A stretch of 64,000 nucleotides of DNA, from NCBI GenBank assembly GCA_039881145.1, contig JAYKKI010000006.1:23639001-23703000 (forward strand), read 5' to 3'. Positions 12,218 through 23,556 of this stretch are shown here, one piece after another (within the stretch, counting starts at the first letter, position 1; each line of letters opens with the position of its first letter). The stretch comes from Druceiella hillmani (taxonomy: Eukaryota > Arthropoda > Insecta > Lepidoptera > Hepialidae). The notes beneath the pieces were generated by a model that had not been told where the DNA came from, ran no database searches, and saw only the letters and a program-made list of their open reading frames with translations. A program made the translations under genes and the position numbers.

Positions 12218-13601
12218 ATACATCTTTCTTTTTATTTAGCCTGTTAGCCAAATATTGATACCAAGTATTACAAAAAGTATACAAGCGAAATTTACAAATA
12301 ATAGTGCGAGACTGCGTTTAACTAAATATTGTTTATGAGTACGTGTAATATAAAATATATCAGTGGCAGGTTTCCAACATATTCAAATGTAGCTTACTAG
12401 GACACGTTATGTGGAAAACCGTTTGCTTAAACAAGCAATTCGGACTGGGGCAAGATGGTATGACATTTATAAACACAATGCTTTATTATAAGATGTAATT
12501 TATTTGGTGACACAATCAATCAAATTTTATCGTTTTATAACCATTTTTTACTTCATTTAGCGGCAGAAGCTTGAACTTCTTCTCATATTAAGATTTTTCT
12601 ACCTGTAAGACCGTTTAAGAATAAAATAATTTTTTTAAATACATTTTTAGTAGGTTTTGTTATTCCGTCTTTTCATACCATTGTGAAATTATTGTATATT
12701 GATTTCATAGTAGCTTTAGGGTATCCAGACCGTAAAAAATATAAGTCTTTCATTTGAACTTATGGGTACAGGTAGTTCATTCTGATACCTTATTTGATAA
12801 TTGAAAATTTGTTAAAGAACTTTGAAACCTATATTTTTGTAATATGTGGAATATTAGTCAATTATGTTCAAATGATATTATTGTATTCAGTATGTATGTA
12901 TTAACTCATTTTTTAAGAAAATAAACCTCCGTTCGTTTGAGGTTTTTGAAATAATAATTAGCATGACTAGTATTAATTAGGTAAATAATAATATTTGAGT
13001 TTATTGATATATTATAGTTTTTGAGATATTATGTTTAACACAATTTGTTATCACTACGTTACAAAATAAGGTTTAACACCTATAGAAAATATAACAATAA
13101 AAATTTTTCTCATCTTTACATCCAAACTGTATTATACTTTGATATTTCAAAACGCAATTTTTTGTCCTTTAAGTGTAGTTTCTTGATACTAAAAGCAATA
13201 GGATTTTGAATTTAATAGAAAATAATTTCCACAAAGCATTTAAACGAAGTCTAGAGCAGTGAAATTAAAAAAATTAAATTTGTATTCGAGCTTAGTGGCA
13301 AAGTACAAAAAATCTCAGGTCATTTTAACTTGTGTAACTTTGTGTTAAAATAATTTCGATGTATTTTTAACTGACCATAATGTTTTCACTTTTGATACAT
13401 TCCTTACTTGTTGTTAATCAACGATGTTATTTGAATACTTTCTTCTTTAAGAGAAAAAAAATAATTATATATATTATTATGGACGCCATTCAAAAACCAT
13501 ATCATACTCGCTAAATGCACCCTCTTTCTACACAGTTCAAGTATTGCGTATTCAACTAGTGTCGTTTTGCGAAAAAGAAAGTGAAGTGTTAATAAGCGCA
13601 A
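12215..13601. other. Interior of the foldback-like element
   Basis: AT-rich sequence without a recognisable reading frame. The 65-codon frame at 13404-13601 (minus) runs into the inverted border and is probably fortuitous. Confidence 0.5.
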
Positions 13602-13673
13602 GGAAGTTAAGACGACCAGAAAGGAAACTTGTCGTGTAGGCGGTGGAGGCTATTACTTAACAACTTTAGGACC

Positions 13674-13676
<3 letters not shown>

Positions 13677-13719
<43 letters not shown>
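13677..13719. repeat. TA microsatellite
   Basis: TA tract between the foldback-like element and the Tc1 copy; it supplies the TA dinucleotide at the left end of the Tc1 element. Confidence 0.9.
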
Positions 13720-15309
13720 AACTCTTGCAAAAAAACGGGCACTTATAGGAATAAACAATATCAATGTTATTTTATTATTATTTGATGCACTTAAATGACG
13801 GTATGATGAAAATATTGTTATTTATTATTGAGATATCGTTTTTACCTACTTCAGTCATTAAAAATGTCAATGAACAAAAAAAACGATGTAAAGTCCACAG
13901 ACGAGCGTTTTCACACTGGTTCATTAAATATGGCTAAAGTTTATTTTAGAATGTTTTTTATTAATTTAAAATAAAATTTGAAAATTTAATAACGAGTATG
14001 GCCTCTTCTAGCTAAAATCAATCCGCTAAATCTGCTAGGCATGCTTTCGACGACGTTTTTTATCATTTCCTGAAGAATACGTTCTCATTCAGGTACGATC
14101 AGATTTTTAAGGGCCTGTATGTTTTCTGGAACTGGTTTTACGGCTCTGACGCGTCGTTTGAGATTATCCCATATGTGTTCTATCGGATTGAGGTCGAGAC
14201 TTCTAGCTGGCCAGTCTAACAGACGAATTCCGGACTCCTGCATATACGCATCAACGTCTCTAGAGCGGTGGGCGCGAGCGTTGTTGTCCATAAAAATGAA
14301 CTCGCCTCCAACTGCTGTTAATGCGGGTTGGACGTAAGGAATAAGAACCTCTGTTATGTATCTTTGCGCATTAAGTGTGCCATTTTCGATAAAAACTAAC
14401 TCGGTACGGTCATCTGAGTTAATACCAGCCCAAAACATTACGGAGCCTCCACCATAAGAGGTGATTTCCTCAAAGCACACTTCTGCGAAACGTTCTCCAG
14501 GTCTTCGTAAGACTCGCCGACGTTAATCCTCACCACAAATCGATATACGAGCTTCATCGGAGAATAAAACACTATTCCAGTCTTGTTGAGACCATGACGA
14601 AAAATTGTGAACGAATCTCAATCTGGCAACTCGATAATCACGGAGCAATGTAGGGCCCTGAGCTGGGCGATAGCTACGTATATTGACGACCTGAAGTTTC
14701 CTTCTGACTATCCATAGGCTTACTCGTGTACCTCTGACGCCCTCGACGCTCTGTTTGAGATCCACATATGTAATTTGACGATTTCGTAGCGCTTGATTGA
14801 CTATGAAGCGGTCGTTTCGTGGCTCAGTGCACCATTTTCTTCCAGAACTGGGCCTTCTACTGACGGAGCTCGTTTCTTGGTATCGTTGCCAGGTCCTTTG
14901 GATGATGGAACGGCTCACATTATACTGCTGAGACACATAACATTGACTGCAGCCTTCTTCAAGCAGCGCAACGATTTTACTAACTCTTATCGTTTTTTCA
15001 ACCATGCTGAGAGCAAACAGAAATGAACCAATGCAGCAAACAGCAGAAATTTAATTAAAATTGATTCGTTAAAATAAAAAACGTAACAAATGAAAAAGAA
15101 CTTAACAAGAGTTGGATTTAATTTACGTTTTTGTCAGGGAAACAAATTTTCATTCAAAAAGAATAAATTTCAAATTTAGAACGTTCGTTTTTATGTGCCA
15201 GAATACACTATACCTGCCAGTAACAATTACAATTAATCCAACCTCTTAATAAATAATATTTTTTTAATAATATGACAATATCAAAACCACCCATTGTTTA
15301 TGCAAAAGA

Positions 15310-15310
<1 letters not shown>
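13720..15310 (-). mobile_element. Tc1-like transposon, copy 1
   Basis: A full-length Tc1/mariner-superfamily element of about 1.59 kb, flanked by TA on both sides and lying inside a TA-rich tract. The ends are short imperfect inverted repeats of about 25 bases: on the plus strand the left end begins 'aactcttgcaaaaaaacggg', and the right end, read in reverse complement, begins 'ctcttttgcataaacaatgg'. The coding strand is minus. It pairs end to end with copy 2 at 52813-54351, including the noncoding flanks, so both belong to one family. Confidence 0.93.
13986..15005 (-). pseudogene. Tc1 transposase, two nonsense codons
   Basis: The frame of 339 codons is of normal Tc1 transposase length and runs without frameshift, but is broken by two stops. 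One TAA follows GED (residue 160), where the family has a basic continuation RRRV; one TGA replaces the Trp of the C-terminal 'EWER' motif near 14086. Domains in order are an N-terminal paired-like helix-turn-helix (about residues 1-60), a second DNA-binding region (60-110), then the DDE domain. The first Asp is in LFSDEAR. The second catalytic position reads MDNNARAH where copy 2 has MDDNARAH, so the catalytic Asp has become Asn. The Glu is in LDLNPIEHIWD, giving DD34E spacing. The element is therefore inactive for three separate reasons. The start Met (MVEK) agrees with copy 2. Confidence 0.93.

Positions 15311-15376
<66 letters not shown>
15311..15376. repeat. TA microsatellite
   Basis: TA tract at the right end of Tc1 copy 1. 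The transposon has inserted into a TA repeat, its preferred target. Confidence 0.95.
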
Positions 15377-15377
<1 letters not shown>

Positions 15378-16100
15378 GTATAAGTATTTGTAAATCCTTT
15401 CTTCTCTTGCATTGAAAAATATCACAAAATTTGGGTTACGAAATTAATCTGAAGATAAAAAAAATGTTATCGTTTTAATCTTAAAAATTAAAACCTTTTA
15501 ACTTTGAGTATAACTCAAAATACGAGAGTTCGGTACATAGTAAGGCACCGATGACAATATAAACACATATACATGCATGGTGTTCTTATTAAACTATTTA
15601 CAAATATTGATGGTATTTTTCACTTTGTAGATATACTATATATTTCTTAAACGTAAAATAACTCTGTTTTTCTCAAAAACCAAAACACCTCGAATCGATA
15701 CTATAGTTTCCCGATAGATGGCTATTGTCGATAAATTAAATAAATGTTTTCTTGCTTTACTTACTTTTGTAATATTTGTAGTATTTAATACCTTGGACGA
15801 TTTTGGTCTGCATCTTCCAGGGCAACCAGCACGATCGGAAGGCTGTCATTAGCGGAATACCTTTTCAAAGCATGTCTACGGTAATCTTAACGTTAAATAC
15901 AGCAGAGTCAACAACAGAAGAGGGATGTCGCAAATTTTAGAAATTTCTCTAATTGTGTTTCATATAATTCTAAAAAATATGCCTAGTTTTCAAAGAGGGC
16001 GTGCGTTATAATGGAGAAGGTGAATATTTATGTTATTGGGGATTGTTTTTGAATTGGGCCAACTAGTTTCCTGAAATGCTCGACATAGGTAGAATCTATG
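15377..16100. other. Anonymous stretch with a GC-richer patch
   Basis: No gene was recognised. A patch at about 15790-15880 is GC-richer than its surroundings and reads on the minus strand as a short open stretch (SLPIVLVALEDADQ), possibly the decayed end of the unit starting at the heat-shock-type promoter further right. Confidence 0.4.
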
Positions 16101-16745
16101 ATTTACATCACAGCGAAACTTTCATATCCCAATAAATGAAAAGATGTTTTCATGATTTTCAAAATTCGGCTCCTTTGCCAACAATGTGTTATGAGGAAAC
16201 CAGACGACGTGCCGCTTGAAGTTGTTGTAAAGGAAAAAACAAAAGATTTCATTTTTGAAGAATCTATTTGTTGGACTCTCTTCAATAGTCACCAGATCTT
16301 TAAGAAACTCTTGGCGGTGGGCTAGAAGAACAGCGATTCATACTTATTGATCTTACTTAACGGGTGTCGGCAAGATAATGAAGATTCATCGAGTTATTAT
16401 TTTTCTGCAGCTCGTGATACGGCACAATGGAGCGTTGGTAGCGGCCGAATATCGTTGCTAATTCTCACGTAGTTGCTTTTACAGTTTGGCTTTCTGGCAG
16501 CAGTAAAATTAGTCATCGTCAACGGTGGATAGTTGCTCAGACTGCTCGTTCCTTCAACTCTCAAATATCCTAAATACATCGTTTGAACCAGCGATTGACT
16601 TATTACCAGCATACGAAGTCTTCTCCGAACGCGTTGTTCTTATTGACATTTGTCGTGCTCGCCTAGTACTCTTGGTTGGTACCAAGAGCCTCGCGGTATT
16701 TGAATGTTCTATATCGATAGATGCTTGTTATGGTTATAAAGATAG
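16100..16745 (-). pseudogene. Unidentified decayed coding-like region behind a heat-shock-type promoter
   Basis: On the minus strand, starting about 110 bases below the TATA box, there is a Met codon near 16650 (MSIRTTRSEKTSYAG...), a stop after about 31 codons, and a second frame (16612-16397, 71 codons) that continues with similar composition. A third frame around 16330-16130 reads HRQEFLKDLV, then NNFKRHVVWFPH. The region is GC-richer than its flanks. I do not recognise the protein. It is not Hsp70 and not an obvious small heat-shock protein. It could be a decayed host gene or part of a retroelement. Confidence 0.3.
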
Positions 16746-16771
16746 TAAATTTCTATTGGCCCGACTTATTT

Positions 16772-16779
16772 TTATATAC
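16772..16779 (-). promoter_or_regulatory. TATA box
   Basis: TATATAAA on the minus strand, 13 bases below the heat-shock element and in the position that heat-shock genes use. About 30 bases downstream would place transcription start near 16745. Confidence 0.5.
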
Positions 16780-16792
16780 ACCGGATTAGTCT

Positions 16793-16822
16793 AGAAGTTT
16801 CTGGAAAATTCTAGATATTTCT
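16793..16822. promoter_or_regulatory. Heat-shock element (six alternating pentamers)
   Basis: Reading in five-base steps, the pentamers are AGAAG, TTTCT, GGAAA, ATTCT, AGATA, TTTCT. Five of six match the alternating nGAAn/nTTCn consensus bound by heat-shock factor trimers, and the fifth has one mismatch. Three contiguous units already make a strong site. The TATA box lies 13 bases away on the minus-strand side, as in insect Hsp70 promoters. Confidence 0.7.
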
Positions 16823-17051
16823 AAATTTGAAAAACATAAAAAGGTTACGTCTGTATATTCCTCCTAGCTGTATACTAGGACACATCAATTTAACGGAGAT
16901 CAATTGTACGCTTTATATATAAGTTGTAATTGATTTTAAATTGAGATTACTTTAAAATGTAAGTTTTTTATTTATAATATTATAAAAGAAATTGTAAATA
17001 TTACAAATGAAATATTACAAAACAGGTAAATCACAAAACATAAAAGTTTTC

Positions 17052-17102
17052 TTTCGCCTTGATTTAACGTCACCATAAGGGTGACGTTAAATCAAGGCGA
17101 AA
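17052..17102. other. Perfect 23-bp hairpin
   Basis: 17052-17074 is the exact reverse complement of 17080-17102, separated by five bases (ATAAG). The stem starts TTTCGCCTTG and ends ACGTCACC. It is GC-richer than its surroundings and shows no mismatch. It could be a recently formed snap-back duplication, the end of a short transposon, or a small-RNA precursor. I see no flanking target-site duplication. Confidence 0.9.
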
Positions 17103-20099
17103 AATATTGCATATATTCACACATGACTTTTCTCTATATCTTACTTGACATTTTTTACCAAGAACTCGTTATCTCTTTGTTAACAAAAATAAGACAGTTT
17201 CTAGCAAGACATTATAGACGCCGAGAAAAAATATAAATAAAGGTTTGTTCTACTTTATTAATAAATATCTCTGTGTCGAGTATGTAATTTTTCTAATATT
17301 CTTAATATTCTAATATTTACAAATTATATCAATTTAAAACGTCCCAAACCTTACAAAATGTTTGATTTGCAAACTGTGGAATTAATACTTATATATTTTA
17401 TGTTCTTTATGTTTGTGAATTCATTTATTTTAAAATTTAGTTTTCTAAATATTAACAAATAATATGTAAATTTATGCTAGATAAATAAACATGATAAATA
17501 ATTGTAATAATGGTATCAGTTCATATTAGAAAAAATGCGAATTTTACTGTTTTCTTCATGAAAAGTATATAAAAAAGCAAAGAAAATAATGCATTTAAAA
17601 AAATGTCTCGATTATTTTATTATGTACAAATATTTTGTTATATTTTATTACTCAAAGTAAATACCCTTATTTCTCTTCTTATTGCTAAAGTATTTTTTAA
17701 TATTTTCACGTCAAATTTATGATAAGATTCTATAAACTCAACAAACATATCAATAGGTAAGTTAATAATGAAAATTAAATAAGAGAAAAATAAGAATTTG
17801 TAATGTATTAAAAAGGTAAATAATTATTACTTCTGTCTCACTATTATGACTCTATCAACAGAAACACTCAATTCGGAAATTTTATTCTCTTTAGAAATTT
17901 TATATTAAACCTTTAATTTACGATTTTTTAATTAAAATTCGTTTTTGTAAATCTTTTATCTTTTAGCTTTTTATGTCATTAAATAGTGAAGTTTTTGTCA
18001 TTCCTTAAATGCATTTATTCTCAATCATTAATGTACAATTAAAGAAAAAATATTACAATAAACTTCTAAAACTAATTGTTTAAAGTCGTTAAAATCGAAC
18101 TTATTTAATCCGTTTTATCAATATGTCAAGTTTCTTGAGTGTGTGGTAGCTAATTATATATTAGGTAGCGTGACCATAGAGGAGAAACGCTTTAAGAATA
18201 GGGTTATTTAATGTGAGTTTTTCAATCTTTTTTCCTAAAACACGACCACACCCTATTTTTTAAGCTTTACGTTAATTATACATATTTCTTCATTTAAAAA
18301 ACTATGAAATTTATTTAATCGAATTTGTTTCTTATAAATACAGCTGAAGAGTAGATAAACTTGGAAATGCACCATATTACAGCTGATACTTACATGAACA
18401 TTAAATTTTAAGACTGAGAAATTTTGGAGAAATTATTGCAACGAATTTTTGTTAAATGGAAACCTTAAATTTTACAACAGCAATAAGCCAGTGGCCTTTT
18501 TTCGTTTGCTATCCTCTGTGCTAGCAGATGTATCAAACGATGCTGTTATTTTTGATTGTCTACTATCAATGAAATTCGATATCTCTCCTTACTTTATTAC
18601 CTTTCGCTCGCACGTCTGTTAATTTCTCTAGATAATGTGTACGCCTGAGGATAATATGTCTATTTATTTATTTTGATATTGTCGTTCGTTGCTTTAATTA
18701 AATTGTGTTTCGGATTGCTATATCGTAGTGATATTATTGAGATGCGCTTAAATAACTAAACTTTATAATCAGGAACTAAAAGGCAGAGATGAATAGGAAA
18801 AAAAACGGACTGAATGCCCTTGCATTTTGAAACCGTTCAATTTTTTTGTTAAAAATTTATTTAACACAAACAAGAATTTTGTCTTATTATGTAATTATTT
18901 TCTTTGCGTGTGTTCTTAGTGTATTTTTAATACAAAAAATAAATACGAATAAATACTATTTTAAACGTATATTTTCAGATATTTTTTATTTATTTTCTGT
19001 CGTATATTTATCCTTTTATAGAGATTTTATTAGTTGCCAAACTTATAGCTTTGGGTGAATACATTAAGTTACTGTACAGTTTCCTCTTAAAATCAAAACG
19101 AAATATTTTTCACAAAGAAGTTATTATATTAGGTTAACAATTATCACATTGATGCTTCGTGAGTTCTTTTCATAATCATACGTTTCCTAGTGTAGCAGTT
19201 CCACTGTTAAACAAGAATTTTACGAAAATAAAACCTGTCAACCACGAGTAGAACTTGCTTTACGAGTGTTTATACTTGTAAATATTAGGGTTCATATGAT
19301 ATTTCTATTAAATTATTTACTAACATTAATTGTTCACAATACATGGGTCAAACTATTCACAAACATGATTTTTTAATAAATGGTGCATAATTTAAAAAAA
19401 TATAAGTTCAAGGATAATTAATACTATAGTTTTCTTACAAACTTTGCATAAGTTAATAAAAGGTTGTTTTTTTCATAATTTTTATTTAAGTAATTTCAGA
19501 AATAAGGGGAATATACGAGAATATTTTTGGGTATGGAGCTGAAGAAGTGCTACATAAAATTATGAACAAAATATTTTGAAGAATTGAAACCATATGTATA
19601 TTTTCTAATACTTAATGTACTGCCAAGCCTTCCCATAAAATTTATATTAAATACTTCTGAGAGTTAGCTATTGAGTGTCGGTGAATATTTTATTACTATA
19701 CCCAATGATAAGTCTCTATGTTAAGGAAAACGGCTGTGACAGGCAGATGAACAAACACGTAAGTGATCTTATAAGGGTTTCGTTTTTTTGTGCAGTGTAT
19801 ATAGAACCCTAAAAATAGATGTGTTGAAATTCTTACATTTTATTTATTATATATAAATGTCTCCCCTTACGCGCGATCCTTATTTTCTACGAAACATAAT
19901 AATCCGTGACTCAATCTCTGTACTTTATTTTTTTACTCGGTGACATCAATTAAGACTTGCGGTGGCTATCTATCCGAGATCCTAATCTTTACACACATCA
20001 AGAATCATTCACGTGTCCCCCATAATTTATTAATAAGTCATTTGGCTTTTTAATATTTCAATTTTTATTGTAAATTTAAGTGAATTACAAGCACAATTT
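17103..20099. other. AT-rich noncoding stretch
   Basis: About 3 kb with no recognisable gene or repeat. The 70-codon frame at 18846-19058 is Phe/Tyr/Ile-rich without motifs. Confidence 0.5.
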
Positions 20100-20265
20100 C
20101 ACAATTAAATTAAACTACGTGATGTAGTATTATTTAAGAACTTAAAGAAAGTAGAAATAATACTACAGTAAGAACTTAAAGAAAGTAGAAATAATACTAC
20201 ATCCCGTAGTTTCATTTAATTGTGAATAATGAATTTCTACAAAATTAACGCCAAATATTTTCAAT
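20100..20265. repeat. Rearranged PLE terminal repeat
   Basis: The two outer ends of the PLE terminal sequence face each other ('gtgatgtagtattattt' forward, then 'aataatactaca' twice in reverse). A direct duplication of 'aagaacttaaagaaagtag' replaces the hammerhead-bearing centre. The right border 'aaattaacgccaaatatt' matches the other copies. It looks like a collapsed version of the inverted pair at 59645-59912. Confidence 0.6.
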
Positions 20266-21349
20266 ATTTGAATGACGATATTCAACGACCTGACGATCAC
20301 AACTGATTCGTACGCTATGAGTCATTTGGATAAAGTTACGTGTGGTGATCGAAATTATAACATATGAGCGTAGATTAAATATTATACGACCGTCTTTAGA
20401 GCAATCAAGTGATTATTGTGCATGCTAATTTCTGTCAAGACTAAACCGGGTGATGGCGCTTTCCAACCTTTTACCACATTAAGAAATAAAATGAATATGG
20501 AATGTGAAGTGAGCGATCATAAAATTAATAAAACTTAAAAAGTTAGGACAAATCACGCTAAGAAATTATATATTGACATATAACTACTATGTTTTTTGAA
20601 ATATTAGTAGTTATAACGTACTATTATATCAGTAGCTATGGCTTACTGTGATATGTAATTAACTATACTTTGAAATTTTTTAATATACGACCCGCATAAT
20701 ATTTTTAGGCCATAGTAATATGTTTATTCTCACTGTAATTACTCTGAATTAAAAAAAAAGACTAAAGGTCTTACCGAGATAAACTGAACATGCCAAACAT
20801 GACAAATCTACTTGTGTCAGTATACTGACATAATTTTGTGGCATCATCATCATCATATTGTGAATATTATATAAGTCAAAACTTTCTCCTAAGTTGAATA
20901 AAAAGTACCCAAATTAAATGGATTTGCTGCTCGTCTTTATTAAGTTATTATGACCTCCTTTCGGTACCACCATCAAAACTTGGACCTCACGAAAGACCGA
21001 AGGTCTTACCGAATATGATAACGGAAAGTATCGAATAAACCTAATATGCTACGCAATAACAAAACGTCAACATAGATCATTTAAAATTAGTTCAGTTCTT
21101 TTTGACTATTAATTCGTAACCAAACTTTTACCAAAAAAAAAGGAAAATCGTCAAAAAATATTCCTGACATGCAAGAAATATTTGACACCATGACTTAATT
21201 CACCTAACCTTAAGTTGCATATTCCTAAGTCATCCCCTAAAATTGCCCATTTTCGTAAATTTAACAATATTGATTTACCGTATTTATTAAAGTGTGCTCC
21301 GTTTAATGTTTGGGAAATTATAGCCATTAAAACAGTTGAGAAAGTTGAA
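20266..21349. other. AT-rich noncoding stretch
   Basis: Contains a short (CAT) run near 20855 and two copies of 'aaggtcttaccga' (about 20765 and 21000). No gene was recognised. The reading frames at 21151-21406 overlap on opposite strands and neither has a motif. Confidence 0.45.
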
Positions 21350-21750
21350 TTCAACAACCGTATCGACAAGTTACTTGATAAAAACTCTCCTCATAAGCAA
21401 GGTTAAAATGAAAAGGAATGCTGTTCCATAGCTTAGACTCCATAGGAAAAGTGATGGCCAAGCCTAATCGAGCCAAATTTACACATAAAGCGAACGCCTA
21501 CCCATCAATATAGGACATATTTGTAGCGCTTAGAGGCAAATGTACACAAATATGTAGAAATGTTAAAAGTATCACATCTCCACTTCCGTACGTCGACGCT
21601 CTCCTACAAATATTCGTATTCGTATTCGTAAAGTTGGTATTTCTCAAACTGATTTGTATTGTCAGCTTAACCTTAATATTTAGAACTCTTTTTTGTTAAA
21701 TCCCCCGTAATACTTGATTCAGTTCCTAAGTCGGAAACTTTGAATAACAT

Positions 21751-22062
21751 TTGTCATTTTTCTTTGTCACCACGAACTTACATTTCATAAAACCTGTGAT
21801 ACCCATACATCTCATTAATTCAGAAGAATTTAATGACTTAGTAAGAGATTTAAACCTACCTAAACTTAAAGCAGAAATATTAGCTTCACGGCTGAAACAG
21901 TGGAATTTGCTCAAGAACGATGTTAAAATAAGTGACCAAAGAAAGCGACATGAATACAAAAGAAAAACTAGTAAACAAAACTATTCATTTTTAATGTTTT
22001 TTTTGTATTTTTGGGTTTTATATATGCCGTCTTTTATAATTAAAGTTATTAAAAATATATAA
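21751..22062 (+). pseudogene. N-terminal fragment of an arthropod repetitive gene
   Basis: The 103-codon frame contains EFNDLVRDLNLPKLKAEILA and SRLKQWNLL (about residues 26-53). From memory this matches the start of a long uncharacterised protein that is repetitive in many arthropod genomes (segment of the type 'LNDLVRDLNLSK..AE.L.SRLK.WNLL'). After KRKTSKQ (about residue 76) the similarity ends and the frame runs into a hydrophobic AT-encoded tail, so the gene is truncated on the 3' side. Upstream it is also interrupted by stops. The inverted copy at 48834-49145 differs at only four or five residues. Confidence 0.5.
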
Positions 22063-22829
22063 TTCAAAATTTGTTTGCTTTTAAAAATAATTTAAATTAA
22101 AAAATAGAGCTTTTTCATAAAATTTGAAATTTTGTACTGGTAAGTACAGAAGCAAACTTTATTGGATAAAAATATTTTTTCTTTCTTTAGTTAGGCATAA
22201 GTAATCAAAATCAGAGGTACAGAACTCAGACCCAAAATTTATGTTGATCTGTGTTATTTTCTAATATATTACCTGGTACCTGATACTATTATTGCATTTT
22301 ACTGACTCAATACTTGGGTGCATTTATCTAAAATACATAACTGTAAATGTATGTGTTAGGCATAATGTGAAATATAAATGTTCTGTTATGTATCTGTAAA
22401 TTTAAATGTATTCTTGAACTCAGGTATTAAAAAAATATAAGTTTTTAACATTATCCACATTACGGAGTAGGTAACTAACAGATATTCCATATGCGGGAAC
22501 CATATTTTTTAAAATTATGGTTACTATTAACGTGCCGTCATCAGTCGTAGTCATAGTGCTATGCAATACTTATAAACAAGACATAATGTGACATTTAAAA
22601 GTACATTATATATGACCTTGGTATAAAGTCACGTATATCTCGCATCTCTTTCCTAGAGTGTTCATGACTAAAATTATAGTAAAATTTTAATTATTAGATA
22701 AATAGCACTCACATGTAAAATTTTATGTCAGATTTCGAATTCTAAACAATTTTGCAATATTGCGTATTGCTGAAGCTCTAAATTTAAATACAAATTAATT
22801 ACATTTAATCGTGTTAATATTTGAAGTAA
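22063..22829. other. Arm sequence without gene
   Basis: Noncoding sequence paired with 48060-48830. The similarity to the other arm drops sharply near 22440. Confidence 0.5.
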
Positions 22830-23078
22830 GTGAAACCTCTTTCTTTATTCCTCGTTTTGGAACTAATTTTTAAATATAAAAGTCGGGAAATACGTTTTCC
22901 TTGGCGGAATATTATCACACGGCGGCAGAAAAAAACGTGCGTAACGGTGAATGAATCTCACATCAAGAGGAAATACCGAAGAATCGGCATGAAATTATAT
23001 AAATATAAAAATATTAAAACAGTTGTCGGAAAATATCTTAATGCCTGTCTGCATCGTAAAAGAAAGCTCAGCAAATGA
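22830..23078 (+). other. Basic short frame, not recognised
   Basis: The 82-codon frame is rich in Lys and Arg in its last 60 residues. The corresponding region of the other arm (about 47830-48070) is interrupted and contains a different stretch, so the frame is not conserved. I do not assign a function; it is probably fortuitous. Confidence 0.15.
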
Positions 23079-23222
23079 TACCAGTGTAGAAGATGGTCAA
23101 TTTGGTTTCAGAAAAAAGCTTTTAATTCTATGTAACAAAAAGTAGAAAAGACTCAAAAAATAATTTCATGTTATTCTTTGATATAATATGTTCACCAAAT
23201 ATAGAATGTCCTTTGGTATAAA

Positions 23223-23411
23223 ATGTCAACCAAGTGTGGATACCGAAATGATTTTTCGAGACCGATTTCGTCTGATTCCAATGACGAAATTGAAAATCCT
23301 CCATTAGACGCTAATTCTACCTTCATTATCAATGGAGTTGAAATTAGCGTCAAACCTGATGCGATGGCTCTAAATATTTTTATACGAAATTCAAAATTAA
23401 ATATTTTATAA
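23223..23411 (+). pseudogene. Short frame conserved between IR2 arms
   Basis: The frame of 62 codons begins MSTKCGYRND, followed by a Ser/Asp/Glu-rich part and a better conserved core (LDANSTFIING, KPDAM). In the other arm (about 47515-47705, minus) the same start and core can be read, with changes such as PPLD/APLD, NGVE/NGSE and SVKP/SIKP but an early stop after YFSN. The lack of indels in the core suggests a former exon. The protein is not recognised. Confidence 0.35.
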
Positions 23412-23463
23412 TTCTGTTTAACTAGTTTTAATAAAAATTGTAAAATATAAAGAAATTCTATTT

Positions 23464-23469
<6 letters not shown>

Positions 23470-23555
<86 letters not shown>
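23470..23555. repeat. TA microsatellite
   Basis: TA tract broken by AAT units. It marks the start of a stretch absent from the other arm. Confidence 0.95.

Positions 23556-23556
<1 letters not shown>

Larger units (their letters stand above)
11715..13676. mobile_element. Foldback-like element with tandem-repeat end
   Basis: The left end is nine head-to-tail 40-bp units (11715-12074) followed by a 35-base unique border (12071-12105). At the right end (13602-13676) the same border and one copy of the unit appear in inverted orientation. Inverted ends built partly of short tandem repeats are characteristic of foldback (FB-type) elements. The interior (about 12120-13600) contains a TA microsatellite and no transposase, so the element is non-autonomous. 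It directly abuts a TA tract and then a Tc1 copy. I could not define a target-site duplication. Confidence 0.55.

Noticed and set aside
14119..15026. Plus-strand frames over Tc1 copy 1 and minus-strand frames over copy 2 (53131-54018)
   Set aside because: Opposite-strand shadows of the transposase pseudogenes.
16100..16745. Hsp70 gene behind the heat-shock element
   Set aside because: None of the three minus-strand frames shows Hsp70 or small heat-shock protein motifs.
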